From the NCBI RefSeq assembly GCF_004959765.1, contig NZ_SJZD01000004.1:46424-110423 (forward strand): 64,000 nucleotides of DNA, read 5' to 3'. The position numbers and the translations under genes were made by a program. This document shows, piece by piece, positions 1 through 7,693 of this stretch. Position 1 is the stretch's first letter, and every line of letters starts with the position of its first letter. Source of the stretch: Flavobacterium sp. H122. Lineage in GTDB: Bacteria; Bacteroidota; Bacteroidia; Flavobacteriales; Flavobacteriaceae. Below the pieces are notes generated by a model. That model was not told where the DNA came from. It did not search any database and was given only the letters and a program-made list of their open reading frames with translations.

Positions 1-16
1 ATGGCTGTAGCTTCTT

Positions 17-77
17 GGTGGCTGAGGTTCTTGTGGTGGCTGAGGTTCTCGTGGTGGCTGAGGTTCTCGAAGCCACC
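17..77. repeat. REP-like hairpin with tandem 18-bp half-units
   Basis: Three 18-bp units beginning GGTGGCTGAGGTTCT start at 17, 35 and 53. The last one continues into AGCCACC, so 53-77 folds as a 7-bp stem, a GA bulge, a GAG/CTC stem and a 3-base loop. The same fold recurs at 97-119 and 139-163 with different stem bases, so this is a structured intergenic repeat family. Only the last unit has the 3' arm; the first two are amplified 5' halves. Confidence 0.75.
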
Positions 78-96
78 ATAACGTGATTTAAAAATG

Positions 97-119
97 TTGT
101 CTGAGGCACTCGAAGACAA
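97..119. repeat. REP-like hairpin, second copy
   Basis: TTGTCT at 97-102 pairs with AGACAA at 114-119, enclosing GAG, loop GCA, CTC and a GA bulge. The outer stem differs from the first copy at several bases but keeps pairing, while the GAG/CTC core and the bulge are unchanged. That pattern is compensatory change in a structured element. Confidence 0.7.
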
Positions 120-138
120 AAGCTAATTCACTCTAGCC

Positions 139-163
139 GGTGGTTTCGAGGACCTCAACCACC
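139..163. repeat. REP-like hairpin, third copy in opposite orientation
   Basis: GGTGGTT at 139-145 pairs with AACCACC at 157-163. Read on the minus strand it has the same GAG, three-base loop, CTC, GA-bulge core as the two copies to the left. It lies just downstream of the stop of the minus-strand GIY-YIG gene and could also help end that transcript. Confidence 0.7.
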
Positions 164-172
164 TTAACAACA

Positions 173-466
173 CTATTTATCCAAATCTCTATAGGCTACT
201 GCAAATTCAGGCAACAATTCTGGTGTTCCTTCAATCAACGCTTCTTTCTTTTTTCGGCTCCAGCCTTGTATTTGTTTTTCGCGATAGAAAGCCTGATCGA
301 TTCTAGAAAATTCTTCGTAATATACTAAGTTTACAGGAAGACGCTTTTTGGTATGGTTGGCTCCTTCCCCATCCTGATGTTGTTGTAATCTCCGTTCTAA
401 ATCAATTGTACTTCCTGTGTAATAACTTCCGTCGGAACATTCTAAAATGTACATATATCCTTTCAT
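173..466 (-). CDS. GIY-YIG nuclease family protein
   Basis: This 97-residue protein is a stand-alone GIY-YIG domain of the YhbQ/UvrC-N type. The start MKGYMYILEC followed by SYYTGST forms the two short motifs that name the family. The R of DLERRL and the E of YYEEF fit the expected catalytic arginine and glutamate region, and the length is usual for bacterial single-domain members. Such proteins cut or process DNA, but the cellular role of the short family is poorly known. It is a monocistronic minus-strand gene with hairpin repeats immediately 3'. The family call is secure; the physiological role is not. Confidence 0.85.
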   Translation of the reverse strand: MKGYMYILECSDGSYYTGSTIDLERRLQQHQDGEGANHTKKRLPVNLVYYEEFSRIDQAFYREKQIQGWSRKKKEALIEGTPELLPEFAVAYRDLDK

Positions 467-499
467 CGAATAGACAATAAGAAAATTATATCGTTATAC

Positions 500-2446
500 T
501 TAATCTTTCTTTTTCAAACCGTTTTTTTGCAGTAAGTAAAAAGAATATCCAAATTGTAATTGTGAAAAATTCGTATTGATGTTATCTAATTCATGAATTA
601 GTTTATAACGTAGAAATAATTTCCCTGATGAAGAAATATCTAAATTCATACCCACATTAAAGGTATTCAAAAAACGATTCTTAGAAACTAATTTATTATC
701 TTCTATTGATTTAAGGTTTATGTTTGAATCAAAAATTTCAAACCATGATAAACGATCTGACATAAAGAAACTAAATCTTTTCTCTGGTAAAATTTGTAAT
801 TTAAATTCTATCGGTATTTCAAGATTATTCAAAAAATCTCCATCTTCTTGGTCAACATTTTCTTTAATACCACTACGTCCAAATAAAAACCCTGTATCCA
901 ACGTACCGTTTATTTTTGCATTTTGATTTTCTAGAAAAAAGAGGGTTAAATTCCCTCCTATAGAGTAATTGCGATACTGATATAATGAAAGTGGACTATA
1001 ATAATTTTCTGAGAAAGGATTCCCACTTCCATCTATTCCATTATAAACAGATGGTAACAAAAATTTATTACTCTTTTCAATTTTAGAAAACTGAAATTGG
1101 GCATCAAAATATTGGAGAAAACCGATACCTTCAAAAAACATAGGAATTATAAATAACTTATGGTACCATTTTGTATCACCTCTTTTTGTATTAAGATTAA
1201 ATCGTTTAGTTACCTCTGTCTGGATTATACCATTAGGGTTTTCTTCATCAAAAACACCTAAAAAGTCGGTAAAAACAACCGCTTCAAATAATTTTGATGA
1301 TTCTTCGCGATACAATTTTGTTTCTTTTTGATTTTGATCTAAAATAACCAATTGTGGTACTGGACTAATATCATTGGCATTAACATCTACTTTTTTTACA
1401 TAGCGGATCACATCACTAACATATATCATGAGACTTTCTTCATCTTCTGAAGGATTTGTTTCTTGTGAGACAGTATCTTTTTTCTCATTCTTTTCGATAT
1501 CATTAAACTGCATTTTTTTTACTTCTAGAATACCCAATGACTCTTTTTGAGCTACCTCAATCTGTTTTAGACTTATTTGATTATTTTCTATTTTTACTTC
1601 TAAATCTTTATAAACATCTAAATCTTTTGTTGTCTTTTTTAAGGCAATGAGACTATCTATTTGCGCTTTTTTTTCTTTATACTTATCGTTTACTACTGTA
1701 TATTGGTTAATTGCTTTTAATAATTCATCCTTAGATTCTTTTAACTCATTAGAAAATGCAATTTTCTTACTAGCAGGAATCATTTTTTGATTAAATTCCG
1801 TTTCAGTAAATCGTTCACCTGTAAACAATCTATACTCATTCAATTGTTGAATATTTTTTGTAGAACTTATCCCAATTGAGTATTTGTTATTAAAAGTCAC
1901 CGGTGTGTTCCCAATTTTTCCATTTACTTGCATTTTTTCTATAAAACCACCAAAAAATGAAATTTCAACCTGAACCTCTGTTAGTTCTGCTTCAAAATTT
2001 TTATCAACCGCACCTGATTTGTAATAATAAACCGGTATGTTTTCTTTTAGGTAAATTTTTGCCACTTCTGGTCGCTCTTCTTCACTATTTTGATACGTCA
2101 CAATTTGTGAAAAGAGTAATGCAATGTGATTATCAACCAAACTATCGGATGGTATAATATTACCATTTGCTTTAGCTTTAATTATTTCACCAAAAACTCT
2201 TTTAAATTTTGCTTTAAAATTTGGAAAGGTCAATGGTTTCAATTTAAAACTCTTTTGTTCTCCATCATAATCAAGCGTTATTTCATAAAAATCATCTTTA
2301 TCCAGTTCCGATTTTACGGTAACATCCCCTGCAATAGTATAATCCTCCGGGCAAAACGCCTTCACTAATCTTTCGGGTAAAACATGCTGTTGTGAAAAAG
2401 AGAAACTAGCATAAAACAAACAAATAAGAGGTAATAGTTTTTTCAT
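500..2446 (-). CDS. Secreted protein of unknown function with coiled coil and beta-rich C-terminus
   Basis: I do not recognise this 648-residue protein. It starts with a clear signal peptide (MKKLLPLICLFYASFSFSQQ). Residues roughly 25-220 are mixed alpha/beta. Residues about 235-325 are rich in K, E and L and look like a coiled coil, followed by an acidic linker (NPSEDEESLM). From about 410 to the end the sequence has alternating aromatic and polar residues (QYRNYSIGGNLTLFF, LQFGYSFYLL), as expected of an outer-membrane beta-barrel. It may be a barrel protein with a periplasmic stalk. It stands alone, upstream of the GIY-YIG gene with about 30 bp between them. Confidence 0.6.
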   Translation of the reverse strand: MKKLLPLICLFYASFSFSQQHVLPERLVKAFCPEDYTIAGDVTVKSELDKDDFYEITLDYDGEQKSFKLKPLTFPNFKAKFKRVFGEIIKAKANGNIIPSDSLVDNHIALLFSQIVTYQNSEEERPEVAKIYLKENIPVYYYKSGAVDKNFEAELTEVQVEISFFGGFIEKMQVNGKIGNTPVTFNNKYSIGISSTKNIQQLNEYRLFTGERFTETEFNQKMIPASKKIAFSNELKESKDELLKAINQYTVVNDKYKEKKAQIDSLIALKKTTKDLDVYKDLEVKIENNQISLKQIEVAQKESLGILEVKKMQFNDIEKNEKKDTVSQETNPSEDEESLMIYVSDVIRYVKKVDVNANDISPVPQLVILDQNQKETKLYREESSKLFEAVVFTDFLGVFDEENPNGIIQTEVTKRFNLNTKRGDTKWYHKLFIIPMFFEGIGFLQYFDAQFQFSKIEKSNKFLLPSVYNGIDGSGNPFSENYYSPLSLYQYRNYSIGGNLTLFFLENQNAKINGTLDTGFLFGRSGIKENVDQEDGDFLNNLEIPIEFKLQILPEKRFSFFMSDRLSWFEIFDSNINLKSIEDNKLVSKNRFLNTFNVGMNLDISSSGKLFLRYKLIHELDNINTNFSQLQFGYSFYLLQKNGLKKKD

Positions 2447-2615
2447 ATAAAGTAATTATTAGTTATGTTTTTAGTAAATAATAAAAATATGTCTTCTGAC
2501 TCATATTAAATATTGAAAGAAAAATACTACTTTTTTAAATATAAACAACAAAAAATCAAGGAATTAATTAAAAGTTAATACATCTATCATAACATGTCTC
2601 ATGAAGATTTCTCGA

Positions 2616-2637
2616 GGTGACTAAGGCACTCGAAGCC
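2616..2637. repeat. Degenerate copy of the REP-like hairpin
   Basis: GGTGACTAAGGCACTCGAAGCC keeps the family core (AGGCACTCGAAG is identical to the copy at 97-119), but the outer stem has lost several pairs. It lies in the 258-bp gap between divergent genes, which otherwise shows only AT-rich sequence and a promoter. Confidence 0.5.
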
Positions 2638-2685
2638 AAAGCCACTTTTAACCAAACTTTAAGGAAATGAAACTTCATTCCCTTT

Positions 2686-2693
2686 TATCTTTG
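2686..2693 (+). promoter_or_regulatory. Flavobacterial -7 element TATCTTTG
   Basis: It matches TAnnTTTG, the -7 consensus of Bacteroidota housekeeping promoters, 11 bp before the start codon at 2705. That implies a very short leader. I do not see a good TTG at the usual -33 position. Confidence 0.5.
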
Positions 2694-2704
2694 CAATAAA
2701 AAAC

Positions 2705-3418
2705 ATGAGCCCTAAACTTACTTTAGATATTTGGTCGGATATGCTTTGTCCGTTTTGTTTTATAGGCAAGCGGAATCTTGATAAAGCACTGACACAATTC
2801 CCACATGCAGCTGATATAGACATCCGTTGGTACAGCTACCAGTTAGCACCCAACTTGGAATACAACCCCAATAAAGATGCGCATCAGGCACTGGCGGACC
2901 ACAAAGGAATGCCTTATGAAACCGCCAAACAGTTGAACACTCAAGTAGCCCAAATGGCGGCTCAAGCAGGTATCACTTTTGATATCGATGCTATGAAGTG
3001 GGCTAATTCATTTTCTGCACACCGTTTATTGCAATGGTCTAAAACAGAAGGCAAAGCACACGAAATGGAAGAACGTTTATTTGAAGCAGTATTTGTAAGA
3101 GGTGAAAACATAAGTGATATCCAACAATTAATAGGCATTGCCAAAGAATTAGGATTATCAGAAGTGGATGCTGAAAAAGCAATCTCAAGCGATATTTTTA
3201 CTGAAGCTGTACAAGAAGATATTACTAACGCACAGTATGCCGGGTTAAGAGGCGTTCCTCATTTTGTGATTAATGATGAAGCTGCTTTCAGCGGTGCTTT
3301 ACCTCCAGAAAGTTTTTTACAAGTCCTGACGCAATTCCATGATAAATGGAAAATGGATAAAAATGTTTCTATTAATACTGTAGGTCAAAGCTGTGACATT
3401 GAAGGAAATTGCGATTAA
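2705..3418 (+). CDS. DsbA family oxidoreductase, FrnE-like
   Basis: This 237-residue thioredoxin-fold protein has the DsbA/FrnE (2-hydroxychromene-2-carboxylate isomerase-like) layout: a first strand LDIWSDMLCPFC with active-site Cys15-x-x-Cys18, then a helical insertion, then the cis-proline loop (LRGVPHFVIN) near residue 185. There is no signal peptide, so it is cytoplasmic, unlike classical DsbA. FrnE-type proteins act as thiol-disulfide oxidoreductases or isomerases and have been tied to oxidative stress. The tail (GQSCDIEGNC) carries two extra cysteines. It is a single gene with its own promoter and terminator. Family is confident; substrate unknown. Confidence 0.88.
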   Translation: MSPKLTLDIWSDMLCPFCFIGKRNLDKALTQFPHAADIDIRWYSYQLAPNLEYNPNKDAHQALADHKGMPYETAKQLNTQVAQMAAQAGITFDIDAMKWANSFSAHRLLQWSKTEGKAHEMEERLFEAVFVRGENISDIQQLIGIAKELGLSEVDAEKAISSDIFTEAVQEDITNAQYAGLRGVPHFVINDEAAFSGALPPESFLQVLTQFHDKWKMDKNVSINTVGQSCDIEGNCD

Positions 3419-3487
3419 ATTCGGTTTAATAGAAAACCCAATCTGTTCTTTACTAAAAAGCAGCAGGTAAATTTAACTAACAGACAT

Positions 3488-3527
3488 AATTCCAGATTTT
3501 GAAAATAATTCAAGGTCTGGAATTTTT
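3488..3527 (+). terminator. Rho-independent terminator after the FrnE-like gene
   Basis: A 16-bp stem (3488-3503 with 3509-3524, two G-U pairs) closes a five-base loop and runs into TTTTT. It lies 70 bp after the stop at 3418. The rest of the 292-bp gap up to 3711 is AT-rich with nothing else I can name. Confidence 0.8.
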
Positions 3528-3710
3528 ATATTCTTATACTACTCCGTTAATCATTTTTAATGTATTGATACTTCTGCACATGATGGTAATTATGAAACTT
3601 TTTCAAAAATTCCTATAAGATTAAAAATCAATTATTTAGTAATTTTATTTTGTAAAAATCTATGGATTTCAATAGCATCTGGAGCTATGAATCTTTTTAA
3701 TACAAATGTT

Positions 3711-4802
3711 ATGAAAACGATACAAAAAGCAGTACTCCTATTGTTACTGATAGCTGGAATGATGGGAACAACATCGCAAAAAGCTACAGCTCAGGTATCT
3801 GTAAGCTTTCAGATGTTTTATGATAATTTAAGTGTTTATGGCAGTTGGATTTCCGACCCAAATTATGGTTATGTGTGGTCTCCAAAAGTGGGTGCCGGAT
3901 TTGCACCTTACCGTACCAACGGTTATTGGATATTAACGGATTATGGTTGGACATGGGTTTCCAACTACTCATGGGGATGGGCACCTTTCCATTATGGGCG
4001 ATGGTTTTACGATCCGTATTATGGATGGTTGTGGGTACCGGATACCATTTGGGCTCCTGCATGGGTTACCTGGCGTTACTGTGACGGGTATTATGGCTGG
4101 GCGGCTATAGGTCCTAACATCAGTATTTCAATTGGCAGTACCTATAGTGTCCCTTATAATCAATGGGTATTTGTGAGAGAAAGGGATTTCGGCAGAAGAA
4201 ACATCAATAACTATTATGTAAGCACTTCCAATAACAGAACTATTATCGGCAAATCGGTCGTAATAAACAATATTAAAACAAATAACGGAAACAGATACTA
4301 CGCCGGACCGGAAAGAAACCATGTTCAAAAAAGAACTGGTAACGCAGTAACACATTTTGGTCTGAGAGAAAGAAATAGCCCAGGCCAAAAATTAAGTCAA
4401 ACCGAATTACAATTGTACAAACCCAGAGTGGAACGAAGCAACAAAGGAAAAAAAGCGTTTCCTGCTATAGTTACCGACAGAAAAAGCTCTAATCAAAATC
4501 GTGAAAGAAGGGTTGAACAAAAAATGAACAATGAGGAAAGACAAATGCCGCAACGTAATGAACGCCGGATAGAACAACCGCAAAGACAGAATAATGAACC
4601 AATGCGTAAAATGCCACAGCACCGTCAACCTGAAATGCAGCAAAATAACCCACAGGAAAGAAATCAGGAAAGACGACAATACAATCAACAGGCAGAACCA
4701 CGACGTATGGAACCATCATCACAAAGAAAGGAAATGCCACAACGCAGAAATGAAAACTCACGCCGGCCTGTGAAACAAAATCATGAAAATAATCCTCATT
4801 AA
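3711..4802 (+). CDS. Secreted DUF6600-like Trp/Tyr-rich protein with a Q/N/R-rich tail
   Basis: The start at 3711 (MKTIQKAVLLLLLIAG) gives a standard signal peptide ending at KATAQ; an in-frame ATG at 3687 would add eight residues before it and is less likely. Residues about 35-145 repeat aromatic patterns such as YGWTWVSNYSWGWAPFHYGRW, typical of the DUF6600 region of Bacteroidota envelope proteins. From about residue 210 the chain is low in complexity and rich in Q, N, R, E, M and P, with many near-repeats of QRRNE, so it is probably disordered and basic. Its function is unknown; an envelope or surface-associated role is inferred from the signal peptide. It has its own terminator. Confidence 0.7.
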   Translation: MKTIQKAVLLLLLIAGMMGTTSQKATAQVSVSFQMFYDNLSVYGSWISDPNYGYVWSPKVGAGFAPYRTNGYWILTDYGWTWVSNYSWGWAPFHYGRWFYDPYYGWLWVPDTIWAPAWVTWRYCDGYYGWAAIGPNISISIGSTYSVPYNQWVFVRERDFGRRNINNYYVSTSNNRTIIGKSVVINNIKTNNGNRYYAGPERNHVQKRTGNAVTHFGLRERNSPGQKLSQTELQLYKPRVERSNKGKKAFPAIVTDRKSSNQNRERRVEQKMNNEERQMPQRNERRIEQPQRQNNEPMRKMPQHRQPEMQQNNPQERNQERRQYNQQAEPRRMEPSSQRKEMPQRRNENSRRPVKQNHENNPH

Positions 4803-4851
4803 TAAAGCTGATTCCTATTGAAGGAGGTTTAATTATAAATTTGACCTAATT

Positions 4852-4883
4852 AAATAGAGGAGATTTTACTCCTCTATTTTTTT
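4852..4883 (+). terminator. Rho-independent terminator
   Basis: AAATAGAGGAG (4852-4862) pairs perfectly with CTCCTCTATTT (4869-4879) over a six-base loop and is followed by a T run. It ends the DUF6600-like transcript before the Crp-type gene. Confidence 0.9.
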
Positions 4884-4922
4884 ATAATCTATTTTGTTTT
4901 CTTCTAAAAGAATTCATTTTAT

Positions 4923-4930
4923 TATTTTTG
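4923..4930 (+). promoter_or_regulatory. -7 element TATTTTTG
   Basis: Matches TAnnTTTG, 13 bp before the ATG at 4944. No well-spaced TTG -33 box is obvious. Confidence 0.45.
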
Positions 4931-4943
4931 CTTTTATCATTTT

Positions 4944-5516
4944 ATGGAAGAAAAATACACGCTGTTACGCAGGCATATAGAAGAAATCATACCACTCACT
5001 GATGAGGAGTGGACTTTCGTATCGCAATTTTTCAAATATAAAAAAATGAAAAAGCATCAGTTTCTGGTACAGAAAGACGAAGCTGTCCCTGCGGAATTCT
5101 GGATTATCAGCGGACTTACCAAAGCGTATGCTATAGACGGTAACGGGAAAGAACACATTCTTCAGTTTGCTTTGGAACAATACTGGACAACCGACTTTAA
5201 TGCTTTCCAAAATCAGATTCCGGCTACTATTTTTATTGATTGTATTGAAGATTCAGAGTTTTTCTCTCTTCGTTTGGAAGATCGTGAAACGCTTTGTGTT
5301 GAAGTTCCTAAAATGACAAACTTCTTCCGAATAAAATCACATCACGGCTATATTGCTTTACAACAACGTATATTATCATTGCTCACCGAAACAGCCGAAG
5401 AGCGATACAACAACTTGATTAAAAAATTACCCAAATTAATACAGCGCGTTCCTAAAAAGATGTTGGCGGCTTATTTGGGCGTTACCAGAGAAACATTGAG
5501 TCGTCTGAAAGGATAA
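4944..5516 (+). CDS. Crp/Fnr family transcriptional regulator
   Basis: This 190-residue protein has a cyclic-nucleotide-binding-type beta-roll (about residues 20-120) and a C-terminal helix-turn-helix ending LAAYLGVTRETLSRLKG. The beta-roll lacks the FGE...RxA phosphate-binding cassette of true cAMP receptors, as is common in Bacteroidota Crp-like proteins, so its ligand is unknown. The HTH recognition helix is the last element. It lies 95 bp upstream of an MFS exporter and a DJ-1 gene in the same direction, so regulation of those genes is a reasonable inference. Confidence 0.85.
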   Translation: MEEKYTLLRRHIEEIIPLTDEEWTFVSQFFKYKKMKKHQFLVQKDEAVPAEFWIISGLTKAYAIDGNGKEHILQFALEQYWTTDFNAFQNQIPATIFIDCIEDSEFFSLRLEDRETLCVEVPKMTNFFRIKSHHGYIALQQRILSLLTETAEERYNNLIKKLPKLIQRVPKKMLAAYLGVTRETLSRLKG

Positions 5517-5611
5517 AATGTGACCTACATCACTTTAAAAGGTTGACATACCTCCTCGCGTAGTTTTTCAATTGTGCTGAATTTTGTACTGTTAATTTTA
5601 GCAATACAGAT

Positions 5612-6841
5612 ATGAAAACAATTGATAGTGTAAATACACTCGAAACGTATACTGAATCAAACAAAATCCCAGCGTCTTTATGGGCATTAACGATTAGTGC
5701 CTTTGGAATTGGTACCACCGAATTTGTTATTGTTGGTTTACTGCCTACAGTAGCAGCTGATTTAAATATTAATATTCCTTCGGCGGGTTTATTAGTGAGC
5801 CTTTATGCCATAGGTGTAGCCATAGGAGCGCCAATATTAACGGCTTTAACGAATAGTATTCCAAGAAAAAAATTGCTTATTTACTTAATGCTGCTTTTTA
5901 TTGTTGGTAACGGATTAGCTTCAATTGCGCCCAGTTTTACTACTTTAGTTATTGCCCGAATCATTACCGGTTTTGCTCACGGAGTGTATTTTTCCATTGG
6001 CTCAACCATTGCAGCAGCTCTGGTTCCTGCTCATAAAAGAGCTTCGGCAATATCTATTATGTTTACAGGTCTGACTGTAGCCATTGTAACAGGAGTTCCC
6101 TTTGGTACTTTTATCGGACAGCAATTTGGATGGAGAGCTACCTTTATTGGCGTGGCAGCTTTGGGATTAATAGGTTTAATTTCCAGCTGGATTTTGGTTC
6201 CTGATCAAATCAAAAACGAACCAAGAACTTCATCATTACTAAGTCAGTTTAAAATATTGACAAACGGACGTTTACTGTTGGCTTTTCTGATGACGGCTTT
6301 AGGTTATGGCGGAACTTTTGTTGCCTTTACTTATTTGTCTCCTATTCTTCAAAAAGTGATGGGATTAAGCGAATCTATGGTAAATATGATATTGGTAGTC
6401 TACGGAGCAGCTATTGCATTGGGAAATCTTATCGGAGGAAAAGTAGCCAACAAACAGCCTTTAAAAGCATTGCTTTGGATGTTTATTTTACAAGCTATAG
6501 TGCTTTTTATTTTCACTTTTACTGCCAATGACCCTATACTGGGAGTTATTACGTTATTCATAATGGGAGCTTTATCGTTTTCAAATGTTCCCGGTCTTCA
6601 ACTGTATGTGGTACAACTTGCCGAAAAACACATGCCCGGAACAGAAGATGTGGCTTCAGCGTTTAATATTGCTGCTTTTAATGTAGGTATCGCTATTGGA
6701 GCTTATGTGGGCGGACTTACAGTAGCTTCTTCATTAGGATTGGGAGCAACACCATGGATCGGGGCAATATTGGTTGTGTTGGCAATTATCGTCACTTTTA
6801 TTAGCATTAAAATCAATAAAAATAATTCACATAATTCTTAA
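5612..6841 (+). CDS. MFS transporter, AraJ/YdhP-like drug-exporter family
   Basis: This 409-residue protein has about twelve hydrophobic segments. After a soluble N-terminus of about 20 residues, the first helix contains SAFGIGTTEFVIVGLLP, which matches the opening of AraJ/PbuE-type drug:H+ antiporters. The loop PRKKLLIYL after helix 2 and the helix 5 region TGVPFGTFIGQQFGWRATF are the usual MFS signatures of this branch. It probably exports a small molecule from the inner membrane; the substrate cannot be read from sequence. It is followed by a DJ-1 gene after 10 bp, forming a likely two-gene operon under the neighbouring Crp-type regulator. Confidence 0.9.
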   Translation: MKTIDSVNTLETYTESNKIPASLWALTISAFGIGTTEFVIVGLLPTVAADLNINIPSAGLLVSLYAIGVAIGAPILTALTNSIPRKKLLIYLMLLFIVGNGLASIAPSFTTLVIARIITGFAHGVYFSIGSTIAAALVPAHKRASAISIMFTGLTVAIVTGVPFGTFIGQQFGWRATFIGVAALGLIGLISSWILVPDQIKNEPRTSSLLSQFKILTNGRLLLAFLMTALGYGGTFVAFTYLSPILQKVMGLSESMVNMILVVYGAAIALGNLIGGKVANKQPLKALLWMFILQAIVLFIFTFTANDPILGVITLFIMGALSFSNVPGLQLYVVQLAEKHMPGTEDVASAFNIAAFNVGIAIGAYVGGLTVASSLGLGATPWIGAILVVLAIIVTFISIKINKNNSHNS

Positions 6842-6851
6842 ATTTATAGGT

Positions 6852-7634
6852 ATGAAACAATTAGCACAACATTTACAGAAACTCATGATGATCATTGCCG
6901 GCTTCGTCATTATGAGTTCAGGAACAGAAGCAATGGCACAAATTAAACAATCTAAAAAAATGAAAAAAATCTTATTTGTTGTTACCAGTCACGATAAAAA
7001 AGGCGATACCGGTCAGCCTACAGGGTATTATTTAAGCGAAGTTTCCCACCCATGGGAAGTACTGCACGAAGCAGGTTATGAAATTGATTTTGTGAGCCCT
7101 AAAGGAGGTAAAGCACCTGTTGACGGATTTGATTTAACGGATCCGATTAATAAAAAGTTTTGGGAGAATGATGCATATCGCAACAAGATTGAAAATACAT
7201 TAAAGCCTTCTGAAGTTGTTCCTTCAAATTATGTTGCTATACATTACGCGGGCGGACATGGTGCTGTATGGGATTTACCAAATGATGTTGAAATTGCGTC
7301 TATTGCAACCAAAATCTACGAAAATAACGGAATTGTAAGTGCTGTTTGTCATGGTCCTGCAGGAATTGTGAATATTAAATTGAGTAATGGAAAATATTTG
7401 GTTGACGGCAAAAAAGTAAATGCATTTACCAATGAAGAAGAAATTGCTGTTGGTTTAGAAAAAGTGGTTCCATTTTTATTGGAAGACAAACTAAAGGAAA
7501 GAGGAGTGATTTTTGAAAAATCAGGGTTATGGCAATCCCATGTAGTTTCAGACCAGCGTTTGGTTACAGGACAAAATCCGCAATCTGCTGAAGCTGTTGG
7601 AAAAGCAGTTCTTACTGAATTAAATAAATTGTAA
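6852..7634 (+). CDS. DJ-1/PfpI (type 1 glutamine amidotransferase-like) protein, Hsp31/YajL group
   Basis: With the start at 6852 the protein has 260 residues. An N-terminal hydrophobic stretch (MMIIAGFVIMSSG...AMA) looks like a signal peptide, so it may be exported, which is unusual for a DJ-1 protein. The fold starts at KKILFVVTSHDKKGDTGQPTG. The nucleophile elbow is VSAVCHGPAG with Cys166, and AGGHG is the expected oxyanion-loop motif. Related proteins act as glyoxalase III-like enzymes or stress chaperones. Only 10 bp separate it from the MFS gene, so they are probably co-transcribed. An alternative start at 6960 (MKKILFVV) would make it cytoplasmic. Confidence 0.85.
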   Translation: MKQLAQHLQKLMMIIAGFVIMSSGTEAMAQIKQSKKMKKILFVVTSHDKKGDTGQPTGYYLSEVSHPWEVLHEAGYEIDFVSPKGGKAPVDGFDLTDPINKKFWENDAYRNKIENTLKPSEVVPSNYVAIHYAGGHGAVWDLPNDVEIASIATKIYENNGIVSAVCHGPAGIVNIKLSNGKYLVDGKKVNAFTNEEEIAVGLEKVVPFLLEDKLKERGVIFEKSGLWQSHVVSDQRLVTGQNPQSAEAVGKAVLTELNKL

Positions 7635-7646
7635 CCGCTGACAAGC

Positions 7647-7693
7647 ATTTCTTATACCTGACAGGTTCTTAATACCTGTCAGGTATAAGAAAT
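7647..7693. terminator. Long bidirectional terminator hairpin between convergent genes
   Basis: A perfect 20-bp stem (7647-7666 with 7674-7693) encloses a 7-base loop. A-rich and T-rich flanks on both sides suit termination in both directions. Its right arm includes the last base of the stop codon of the minus-strand gene that ends at 7693. The arm ACCTGACAGGT is itself nearly palindromic. Confidence 0.85.

Noticed and set aside
17..163. CRISPR array from the repeated GGTGGCTGAGG units
   Set aside because: Units are directly adjacent with no spacers, the other copies are hairpins in both orientations, and no cas genes are present.
140..328. Open frame on the plus strand across the left-edge repeats
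   Set aside because: It is antisense to the GIY-YIG gene and crosses a hairpin repeat; no family pattern.
4407..4761. Two long antisense frames opposite the DUF6600-like gene
   Set aside because: They arise from the biased codons of the Q/N/R-rich tail and have no start context or recognisable motifs.
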